From assembly GCA_018267475.1 (NCBI GenBank), contig JAFDYI010000014.1:59033-123032 (forward strand): a stretch of DNA of 64,000 nt. The letters are read 5' to 3'. The translations under genes and the position numbers were made by a program. The notes under the pieces were generated by a model that was given only the letters and a program-made list of their open reading frames with translations, searched no databases and was not told the origin of the DNA. Shown one piece after another: positions 25,328 to 33,900 of the stretch. The stretch comes from Bacteroidota bacterium (GTDB taxonomy: Bacteria; Bacteroidota; Bacteroidia; B-17B0; Aurantibacillaceae). Numbering within the stretch: the first letter of the stretch is position 1; each line of letters opens with the position of its first letter.

Positions 25328-26215
25328 ATGAGTAGTCTAAAAAAACAGCAACATTTTGTTTGGAAACACTATCTCAAACCTTGGGCAAAAAATGACAAAA
25401 TTTATTGTTTAGGCCGTGGTAATATTTTTAATACATCACCAAATAACATAGCTCAAGAAAGATTTTTTTACGCATCTGAACCTCTTGGAGAAAGAGAGTT
25501 CGATTTTATTAAAGGTTTCATTAAACACTTGCACCCTTCGGCTCAATCCTCTCAACTTGAGTTGCTAAAAATGTATTGCGAAACAACTCAATATGATGAT
25601 TATATAAAAAAATGCGGGATAGAAGATTTTCATGGAATAGTAGAACAAAAATTCAAAAATATTTTGGCTAAACTATATTTGAAAGACCTTTCATTTCTAA
25701 AAAATGTAGAAGATAAGAACAATTTCAGTTTTTATGTGGGGTGTCAATATATGAGAACTGCGAAAATGCGCGAAAACCTAATAAATGTGAATCTTCAAAT
25801 CCCCAGTGATATGAATAGGGAAAGTATTGCGAGAGTTTTTGCCTTACTTTATAGTAACCTAATCGGGAATTGGGTATTTTCTAAGTTTAAGGTTTCGTTA
25901 TTAACCAATAATACAGACTTGAATTTTATTACCAGCGACCAACCAATAATAAGCACCAAAACGAAAATAACAAATGAAGCTAAGCAAGTTCCTAATCAAT
26001 TCGAGTTATATTTTCCAATTACTCCAAAATTAGCCATTTATATAAGTGAAGAATTAGAAGAAAATAGAACTCTTGATAAAAATGAAGTAGAGTATTTCAA
26101 TACAATGATATTTGAACATTCAAAAGAGCAGATATATTCAATTGAAGCATTAGATTTAGAACAGATGAAAAGCAAAAAGAAAAGTATAACTTTACAAGGA
26201 AGCGCCAGCTCATGA
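25328..26215 (+). CDS. DUF4238 family protein coupled to the restriction enzyme
   Basis: A 295-residue cytoplasmic protein. Family marks are the N-terminal KQQHFVWKHYLKPWA, the central RTAKMRENLI, the block LNFITSDQPIIS and the segment LYFPITPKLAIYI, which together match DUF4238. No catalytic function is established for the family. The ATG at 25328 begins one base after the stop of the type IIG gene, so the two are translationally coupled; this is the main evidence for a joint role, probably in defence or in limiting the nuclease. An in-frame start at 25310 would overlap the upstream gene and is less likely. Confidence 0.8.
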   Translation: MSSLKKQQHFVWKHYLKPWAKNDKIYCLGRGNIFNTSPNNIAQERFFYASEPLGEREFDFIKGFIKHLHPSAQSSQLELLKMYCETTQYDDYIKKCGIEDFHGIVEQKFKNILAKLYLKDLSFLKNVEDKNNFSFYVGCQYMRTAKMRENLINVNLQIPSDMNRESIARVFALLYSNLIGNWVFSKFKVSLLTNNTDLNFITSDQPIISTKTKITNEAKQVPNQFELYFPITPKLAIYISEELEENRTLDKNEVEYFNTMIFEHSKEQIYSIEALDLEQMKSKKKSITLQGSASS

Positions 26216-26263
26216 CTCAATTTTATGCTAAATATCAATTGCTTGAAAATATGCAGCTAATGG

Positions 26264-26417
26264 TTGCAGAAATTAGTTGGACGAGACACGGGCGGTTGGC
26301 ATATTTTTGGTTGAAAAACATTTTGTACATTTGGCTCTGTGCTTTGGCTACCGCCTGCTGGTCCCCGCTCCTCGGATAGCCACAAAAACCATCTTGTATT
26401 AAGCTGCATTTAAAAAT
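26264..26417. other. Repeat-like patch and structured leader before corA
   Basis: Bases 26272-26300 begin ATTAGTTGGACGAGACACGG, GC-richer than the surroundings and similar in style to the patch at 17448. TACATTTG at 26326-26333 is a TAnnTTTG promoter candidate with TTTG 16 bases upstream. The leader then folds: TGGCTA-CCG (26345-26353) pairs with CGG-A-TAGCCA (26373-26382). This could be a simple 5' hairpin or part of a mobile-element end; I see no known riboswitch. Confidence 0.4.
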
Positions 26418-27488
26418 ATGAACATAGGGAAAAAGAAAAACATACAAGCCAAACACAATGCCGGCGCACCGCCCGGCGAGTTGTATTATATAGGCGAAGA
26501 ACGCTCGGATAAGGTAAAAATTACTCTTATTCAATATAACGAAGCCGATTTTTATGAAACCGATTTTTATGACTGGTCGGCCTGCGTGGGCGCTATAAAA
26601 CCCAAAATGGTAACGTGGATCAACATTGACGGCATCCATAAATTAGATTTAATAGAACATATAGGCAAACACTACAACATACACCCGCTTTCGTTAGAAG
26701 ATATAGTACACACCGAGTCGCGCCCCAAGTACGAAGATTACGACCACTATGTTATCAGCATCATGAAAATGCTGTATTGCAACGAAAAAGGTCTTAGCAA
26801 CGAGCATCTAAGCGTATTGCTTTTTAACGATACCGTACTCTCCTTTCAAGAGCCCAACGGCAAAGATGCCTTTGATGTAGTACGCCTGCGTTTATTACAT
26901 GCCAAAGGGCGTATTCGCAAAATGCAAGCCGATTATCTGGCGCACGCCTTACTAGATGCCGTGGTGGACGGATATTTTAAAATGCTGGAAAAAGTAGGCG
27001 AACACGTAGAGCTGATTGACGAAGAAGTAATTGATATGTCGCAAAACAAGGTGCTGCCCCGCCTGCATGAGCTAAAACGCGAAATGATTTTTTTGCGCCG
27101 CCAGATATACCCCGTGCGCGAGTTGGTTAATAACTTGGTGCGCAGCGAAACCGATTTAATTCAAGAAAGCACCCATGTGTATTTGCTTGACTTACAAGAC
27201 CACACAAACCGCTTGATAGAAACCATAGAAGGCTATCGCGAGATGCTTTCTAGCACTATGGAGGTTTATTTAAACAACAGCTCCAACAAGCTAAACGAGG
27301 CCATGAAAACCCTTACCGTTATTTCCTCTATTTTTATACCCGTAACCTTTATAGCGGGGGTTTACGGTATGAATTTTAGGCACATGCCCGAGTTGGATAA
27401 CGAATACTCCTATGCCGCCGTATGGCTCGTTATGATTAGCATTATGGTAGGAATGGGCATTTATTTTCGCCGAAAAAAATGGTGGTAA
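26418..27488 (+). CDS. corA: CorA-family magnesium/cobalt transporter
   Basis: A 356-residue homopentameric channel for Mg2+/Co2+ in the inner membrane. The N-terminal cytoplasmic domain has LEDIVHTESRPKYEDYDHYV, typical of CorA. A long stalk helix (residues about 190-290) leads to two C-terminal transmembrane helices, the first ending in the selectivity motif YGMNF; the loop after it is FRHMPELDNEYSY. The protein ends in a basic RRKKWW tail. Length is normal. It lies about 200 bases behind the DUF4238 gene and appears to have its own promoter. Confidence 0.93.
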   Translation: MNIGKKKNIQAKHNAGAPPGELYYIGEERSDKVKITLIQYNEADFYETDFYDWSACVGAIKPKMVTWINIDGIHKLDLIEHIGKHYNIHPLSLEDIVHTESRPKYEDYDHYVISIMKMLYCNEKGLSNEHLSVLLFNDTVLSFQEPNGKDAFDVVRLRLLHAKGRIRKMQADYLAHALLDAVVDGYFKMLEKVGEHVELIDEEVIDMSQNKVLPRLHELKREMIFLRRQIYPVRELVNNLVRSETDLIQESTHVYLLDLQDHTNRLIETIEGYREMLSSTMEVYLNNSSNKLNEAMKTLTVISSIFIPVTFIAGVYGMNFRHMPELDNEYSYAAVWLVMISIMVGMGIYFRRKKWW

Positions 27489-27520
27489 TAAAAATCATTT
27501 CTCATTTTTAAATTTAATCT

Positions 27521-27528
27521 TACATTTG
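27521..27528 (+). promoter_or_regulatory. -7 promoter element of secDF
   Basis: TACATTTG, 35 bases before the secDF start. Confidence 0.6.
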
Positions 27529-27563
27529 CGGTCTTAAAAATTTTAATAATATAATTGTAATTT

Positions 27564-30500
27564 ATGCAAAATAAAGGAGCTATTACCACATTTGCCGCGC
27601 TACTTGGGCTGGCCTGTCTATTTTATTTATCATTTACATGGGTAACCCGCGGGGTAGAAAAAGATGCCTTGGCCTTTGCCGAAACGCAGGCCGCAAACCC
27701 CTTAGTAGCGAAAGCCGCTGCCGATTATGCCAAAGGCGATGCCGCTAAAGAGAGGGAGTATTTAGAAAATGTAAAAAATGCTAAATTAGATTACTACTTA
27801 GATTCTATGAAGAATGTAAGCGTGTACGACATTCTTTTAACCAAATACACCTACGAAGAGTGCAAACAAAAAGAAATTAACTTAGGTTTGGACTTGCGCG
27901 GCGGCATGAACGTAACCCTTGAAGTATCGGTGGCCGATATTATTAGAAATATAGCCAACAACAACCCCGATGCCGACTTCAATAAAGCCTTAGCCCAAAC
28001 ACAAAAAAACCTGGGTGTAAACAACAATAAAGATTTTGTTACCCTTTTTGCCGAAACCTATAAGCAAATAGCCCCCAACGGCCGCTTAGCTCCCTTGTTT
28101 CAAACCATCGAAAATAAAGGGAAAATAGATTACAATGACAACAACGACAAGGTTATCTCTTTTATTAAAGAGCGTGTAAACGAAGCGGTAGATAATTCAG
28201 AAACTACCTTCCGCAGCCGTATAGACCGTTTTGGTGTGTCGCAACCCAATATCCAAAAATTAGAAGCCAGCGGGCGTATTCTAATAGAACTACCAGGTTT
28301 AGGGGATAAAGAGCGAGTACGCAAACTATTGCAAGGAACGGCTAACCTTGAGTTTTGGGAAACCTATGAAAACGCCGAATTGGGGCAGTACTGGCCTGAA
28401 GCCAACAAAAAGGTAAAAGCCTTCCTAAATCCTGAATTAGCTAAAGCAGACAGCTTAAAAGCAGATACTGCTGCCGTTAAAACAGATTCTTTAAAAAAGG
28501 CAGTTGCTAAAAAATTAACAAAAGAGGAACTGGCTAAAGCCAAAACCGATTCTGTTGCAAAAATAAAAGAAGACAGTGCCAAAAATGCTTCTAAATCATT
28601 AGCACAAAAATTAAATAACACCAGCGATAGCGCTAAAACCAAAGCCGCTAACGATACGGCTTTAGCCAATTACAAAATAAACAACCCACTGTATTCAATG
28701 GCCGGTCCCTTGGTGCCCAACGTATCGCAAGATGGCAAGTATTTTGGTTTAGGCGCCGTAGTAGGTTACGCCCGCGTAAAAGATACCTCGTTGGTTAATT
28801 CCTATTTAAACAACCCCAAAGTACGCGCTATATTCCCATCAAAAGTGCGCTTTATGTGGGATGCTAAGCCTCAAAAAGGTACTGAAGTTATTTCCCTATA
28901 TGCCGTAAAAACGACCGAACGCAACGGCAAACCCGCTATGTATGGCGATATTATTGATGAAGCCCGTAAAGACTTTCAGCAACAAACCGGCGAAATTGCT
29001 ATCAGCATGCAAATGAAGGGCGAGGCCGCTCAAAAATGGGCTAAACTTACCAAAGCGAATGCCCCAAAAGATAGTAAAAGCCGTGGGCATTGTATCGCTA
29101 TTGTAATGGATAATGCCGTGTACTCGGCTCCTACCGTAAACGGCGAAATACCTAACGGAAACTCACAAATAACCGGTAATTTTGATAACCGCGAAGCCGA
29201 TGCTTTGGTGGCTATTTTAGGTGCCGGTAAACTGCCAGCCCCCGCCCGCATTGTAGAAGAAACCATAGTAGGGCCTACCTTAGGGCAAGAGTCTATCTCT
29301 AACGGTTTAATATCTTTTGTGATAGCCTTTATCGTAATCTTGGTGTTTATGGCTTTGTATTACAATAAAGCCGGTTGGGTAGCTAACCTGGCGCTGTTAA
29401 TCAACTTGTTCTTTATTATGGGTATTCTTACCTCTTTAGGAGCTACTCTAACCCTGCCGGGTATTGCCGGTATCGTGCTTACCATTGGGCTTTCGGTAGA
29501 TGCTAACATCTTAATTTTTGAGCGTATTCGTGAAGAATTGGCGCTTGGCAAATCAATAGGGCAAGCCATAAAAGAAGGCTTTAAACACGCCATGCCTACC
29601 ATTATAGATAGCAACGTAACTTTATTGATATTAGGCATCATCTTATACGTGTTCGGTAACGGCCCCGTGCAAGGTTTTGCCACTACTTTATGCATCGGTA
29701 TCTTGTCTTCCCTTTTTGCCGCCGTAATCTTATCGCGCGTGGTATTCGATTGGATGTTGGAGCGTAAAAAAGAAATTACCTTTGATAATAATTTTACCCG
29801 CAACGCATTCAAAAACTTACATTTTGATTTTGTAGGTCGTCGTAAAATATATTACGCTATATCTTCTGTTATCATTGTGTTGGGGATTGTTTTTTACTTT
29901 AAAAACGGAGGCTTTAACTTAGGCGTTGATTTTAAAGGCGGACGTACCTACATGGTAGGTTTTGAAAAAGGCATGAACACCGAAGAGGTAAAAACAGCCC
30001 TTGCCAAATCTTTTGGAGGCGAAGCACCTGAGGTAAAAACAGCCGGAAGCAGCAGCAAACTAAAAGTAACTACTTCATACCGAATCAATGAAAACGACCA
30101 AAACGTAGATAAAGACGTAGAACAATCTCTGGAAAGCGGCCTTACTCAACTAAACACTAAGTTTGAAGTGCTTAGCTCACAAAAAGTAGGCCCTACCATT
30201 GCTACCGATATTTTGTATAGCGCATACGGAGCTATTTTGTTCTCTTGTTTGTTGATGTTTATATACATCATCATTCGCTTTAAAAAATGGCAATATGGCT
30301 TAGGGGCGGTAGTGGCCTTGTTTCACGATGTGTTGGTAGTACTTTCCTTCTATACCATTTTGGATAAAATACTGCCTTTCTCTTTAGAAATAGGGCAAGA
30401 TTTTATAGCAGCCATTCTTACCGTAATGGGTTATACCATGACGGAAACCGTTGTTGTGTTCGATCGTATTCGCGAAAAATTAGCCGATTCGGGCAAAACC

Positions 30501-30734
30501 GATGCACATGGCGAAGAACGTAACAGTTTGATTAACTTTGCCTTAAACAGCACATTAAGCCGTACGATATTAACTTCGTTAACCGTATTTTTTGTGCTAT
30601 TAGTTATCTTTATCTTTGGTGGTGATGCCATCAGAGGCTTTATTTTTGCTTTGTTAATAGGTCGTGTAATCGGTACCTACTCTTCATTGTGTATCTCTAC
30701 TCCTATAGTAGTTGATTTAGATAGAACCAAGTAA
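27564..30734 (+). CDS. secDF: Fused protein translocase subunit SecDF
   Basis: A 1056-residue fusion of SecD and SecF, which use the proton gradient to pull proteins out of the SecYEG channel; the fusion is standard in Bacteroidota. SecD marks are LGLDLRGGMNVTLEV near residue 110 and the transmembrane block with SVDANILIFERIREEL. SecF marks are NLGVDFKGGRTYMVGFE and TMTETVVVFDRIREKL. Between SecD segments, residues about 289-369 form a low-complexity Ala/Lys/Asp/Ser insert that looks unstructured and faces the periplasm. About twelve transmembrane helices are visible. A strong terminator follows the stop. Confidence 0.96.
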   Translation: MQNKGAITTFAALLGLACLFYLSFTWVTRGVEKDALAFAETQAANPLVAKAAADYAKGDAAKEREYLENVKNAKLDYYLDSMKNVSVYDILLTKYTYEECKQKEINLGLDLRGGMNVTLEVSVADIIRNIANNNPDADFNKALAQTQKNLGVNNNKDFVTLFAETYKQIAPNGRLAPLFQTIENKGKIDYNDNNDKVISFIKERVNEAVDNSETTFRSRIDRFGVSQPNIQKLEASGRILIELPGLGDKERVRKLLQGTANLEFWETYENAELGQYWPEANKKVKAFLNPELAKADSLKADTAAVKTDSLKKAVAKKLTKEELAKAKTDSVAKIKEDSAKNASKSLAQKLNNTSDSAKTKAANDTALANYKINNPLYSMAGPLVPNVSQDGKYFGLGAVVGYARVKDTSLVNSYLNNPKVRAIFPSKVRFMWDAKPQKGTEVISLYAVKTTERNGKPAMYGDIIDEARKDFQQQTGEIAISMQMKGEAAQKWAKLTKANAPKDSKSRGHCIAIVMDNAVYSAPTVNGEIPNGNSQITGNFDNREADALVAILGAGKLPAPARIVEETIVGPTLGQESISNGLISFVIAFIVILVFMALYYNKAGWVANLALLINLFFIMGILTSLGATLTLPGIAGIVLTIGLSVDANILIFERIREELALGKSIGQAIKEGFKHAMPTIIDSNVTLLILGIILYVFGNGPVQGFATTLCIGILSSLFAAVILSRVVFDWMLERKKEITFDNNFTRNAFKNLHFDFVGRRKIYYAISSVIIVLGIVFYFKNGGFNLGVDFKGGRTYMVGFEKGMNTEEVKTALAKSFGGEAPEVKTAGSSSKLKVTTSYRINENDQNVDKDVEQSLESGLTQLNTKFEVLSSQKVGPTIATDILYSAYGAILFSCLLMFIYIIIRFKKWQYGLGAVVALFHDVLVVLSFYTILDKILPFSLEIGQDFIAAILTVMGYTMTETVVVFDRIREKLADSGKTDAHGEERNSLINFALNSTLSRTILTSLTVFFVLLVIFIFGGDAIRGFIFALLIGRVIGTYSSLCISTPIVVDLDRTK

Positions 30735-30754
30735 GATACATGATACTAACGCTA

Positions 30755-30788
30755 AAAGAGCCTTTTAATTAAAAGGCTCTTTTTTTTT
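30755..30788 (+). terminator. Terminator of secDF
   Basis: The stem AGAGCCTTTT / AAAAGGCTCT with loop AATT is followed by eight T. Confidence 0.93.
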
Positions 30789-30828
30789 GATTTTTTAAAG
30801 AAAATAGCATGTAGTTAAGCCTAAAAAA

Positions 30829-30844
30829 TACCTACTAGTAGGTA
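30829..30844. promoter_or_regulatory. Palindromic operator candidate upstream of giant T9SS protein
   Basis: TACCTACTAGTAGGTA is a perfect 16-bp palindrome, 81 bases before the start codon and 45 bases upstream of the likely -7 element. It shares the TACCTA-N4-TAGGTA architecture with 8306-8323. Confidence 0.5.
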
Positions 30845-30889
30845 CTAAAAATATACATTGATATAGATATAGTTTGTTTTTAGATGTAA

Positions 30890-30897
30890 TAGTTTTG
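30890..30897 (+). promoter_or_regulatory. -7 promoter element of the giant T9SS protein
   Basis: TAGTTTTG matches TAnnTTTG, 27 bases before the start codon. Confidence 0.5.
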
Positions 30898-30924
30898 CCT
30901 GTAGAATCTTTAATAAATTAAAAG

Positions 30925-33900
30925 ATGGTAAACAAACAATTACTTAAAAGTTTTTTTTTAGCGGCTTGCTCTTTTTTTTCTATAGAAAACAAGGCACAAA
31001 CGGTAACTTATTCTTCTCCCGGAACCACTACTTGGGTTGTACCCAATTGCGTTACTTCGGTAACGGTGCAGGTGTGGGGCGGTGGCGGCGGCGGCGGCGG
31101 AGTGTCTTCGCGCAATCAAGATGGTAGCAACTACGATGGCAACGAGGCTTGCTCTTGCGGCGGTGGCGGTGGCGGCGGTGGCTTTTCTTCGAGAGTATAC
31201 TCCGTCAATCCGGGCGATGCCTATACCATAGTAGTAGGTGCCGGTGGGGGTGGAGGGACAGGAAATACCTCATCTGCTACTGCAGGAAATGGCGCTTCGG
31301 GCGGAAACAGTACTTTTTCAGGACCGGCAACAGTTGCGCCGGGTATCCTTACTGCTTATGGTGGTGTTTTTGGAGGAGGTGCTTTAATAGACAATCCAGG
31401 ATGGTGTATGTGCCACCTAGGCGGAAATGGGGCTGGAGGTACTGGTGGCGGAGGCGCTAACGGTACTACTACTTATTCGGGCGGTTTGGGAGCTAACGGA
31501 AGAGACGATGCCAGTTGTCACGACCAAAGTGGTGGTGGTGGTGGCGGTGCCGGTAGTGCCGGAGCAGGCGGCAACGCTACGGTATTAGCATGCTGGGGTA
31601 ATGAAAATGGAGGTGCCGGCGGTTCGGGTGGAGGAGGTGCAGGGGCTAACGGTTACGCGGGTAGCTTATGCACAAACAATTGTAAAAGTCAGAATAATGG
31701 AAATGCGGGAAGTGTTGTAGGCGGTGGCGGCTCGGGGGGGCTAATACACAATCACGCATGGCCTACCCAGTGGTTAACAAATAATGGCGGTGCGGGTGGC
31801 AATGGGCAGGTAGTTATTATGTATAGTGTGCCGGTTTATACCCTTACCCTTACTTCAAGCAGTTATGTTATTTGTAACGGAGGTAGCGCAACGCTTGGTG
31901 TAAGCGGCGCCAGTTCTTACACATGGTCGCCGGCTACGGGTTTAAATAACGCTAATAGCGCTACGCCTATAGCGAATCCATCAAGCACTACGGTATATAC
32001 GGTTACAGGCACTGCGCTAAGTGGCTGCCCTACTACGCCTGCTACTGTTACAGTAACGGTAAACCAACCTACGGTAACGGTAAACAATGCTTCTATATGT
32101 GCCGGCGGAACGGCTGTATTAACAGCCAATGGCGCCAGCACTTATACTTGGAATACGGGATCTACTTCTAATCCATATAGTGTAAGCCCGGGTTCTACCA
32201 CTTCTTATACCGTTACAGGCACCAGCGCATCGGGCTGTACTAACACGGCGGTAGCAACAGTAACCGTAAAATCGCAACCTGTTGTAACGGTAAATAGCGC
32301 TACAATATGTAATGGAGGTACTGCGGTTTTAACAGCCAATGGAGCCATCCTTTATTCGTGGAACACCGGTTCTACCTCTAATCCATATAGTGTAAGTCCG
32401 GGTGCTTCTGCTTCTTATACCGTAACCGGAACGGGCTTAAATTCGTGTACTAATACGGCAGTAGCTAATGTTACCGTAAACCCTAAACCTAGTATTACCG
32501 TAAATAACGCCACGATATGCAGTGGAGGTACAGCTGTTTTAACAGCTAATGGAGGCACTAGCTATTCTTGGAATACGGGTTCTACCTCTAATCCATATAG
32601 TGTAAGTCCGGGGGCTTCTACTTCTTATACCATAACCGGAACCGATATCAATTCGTGCACCAATACGGCGGTGGCTAATGTAACGGTAAACGCTTTGCCT
32701 TCTGTAACGGTAAATAACGCTACAATATGCAGCGGAGGTACCGCTATTTTAACCGCCAATGGGGCCAGCACCTATACTTGGAATACGGGCTCTACTTCTA
32801 ATCCATATAGTGTAAGCCCGGGCTCTACTACCTCTTATACGGTTACCGGAACCAGCGTTTCGGGTTGCACCAATACAGCCGTATCCACAGTGAATATCAA
32901 TGCTGCCCCCACTTTAAGTTTAACGGCTACTTCTTACACTATATGCAAAGGAGCTACTCAAACATTTACCGTTAGTGGCGCTAGCACTTATACTTGGTCG
33001 CCGTCAACTACTTTAGATAATCCCAACATAGCTACGCCTACTTCCAGTGCAACAACTACTACCATATATAATGTTGCAGGAACAGCAGCGGGCTGTGCGC
33101 CTAGTAGCCCGGTTACCCTAACGCTTACTGTAAATTCTAAGCCCGACATAGCGGTTAATAGTCCTACAATATGCAAAGGAGAAACCGCTACTCTTACAGC
33201 CAATGGAGCCAACACCTATACCTGGAACACCGGTTCTACAGCTAATCCATATAATGTAAACCCTACCGTATCTACTAATTATACTATAACGGGTACCAGC
33301 GTAAACGGCTGTACCAATGTGGCAACAGCCAGTGTAACAGTGAATTCAACCCCTACTGTTTCCGTAAACAATGCTACTATTTGTAATGGAGGAACGGCTG
33401 TATTAACCGCCTCAGGAGCCAGCACTTATTCTTGGAGTACCGGGGCTACTTCCAACCCTTATGTAGTAAGTCCGGCTATACCGGTTAGTTATACCGTAAC
33501 AGGTATTAGTGCCGTAGGTTGTACCAGCACGGCGGTAGCCAATGTTACCGTAAATGCGTTGCCGCCTGTATCGGTTAATAATCCTACTATCTGCAATGGT
33601 GGTACAGCAACTCTAACCGCTAGCGGCGCTAGTTCTTATACTTGGAACACAGGAACTACGGTTAATCCATACAGTGTAAGCCCAAGTACTACTACCTCTT
33701 ATACCGTAACAGGAATAGATGCGAATAGTTGCACCAATACCGCCGTGGCTACGGTAAATGTAAGCGCTATCCCTTCTTTAAGCTTAGCGGCCACTTCTTA
33801 TGTAATATGTAATGGAGCTACCCAAACTTTTTCAGCCAGTGGCGCCAGCACTTATACGTGGTCACCGGCCGGCTCTTTAACAGGGGCTAATACAGCTACA

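Noticed and set aside
26235..26639. Minus-strand frame of 134 codons across the corA start
   Set aside because: Half of it is antisense to conserved CorA coding sequence and the rest covers the leader hairpin; no recognisable protein features.
28429..28670. Low-complexity Ala/Lys-rich insert in secDF as a possible foreign insertion
   Set aside because: The frame is unbroken and similar disordered inserts occur in Bacteroidota SecDF proteins.
31078..31830. GC-rich short repeats (GGTGGCGGC-type) resembling a microsatellite or CRISPR-like array
   Set aside because: They are in frame and encode the glycine-rich domain; there are no regular spacers.
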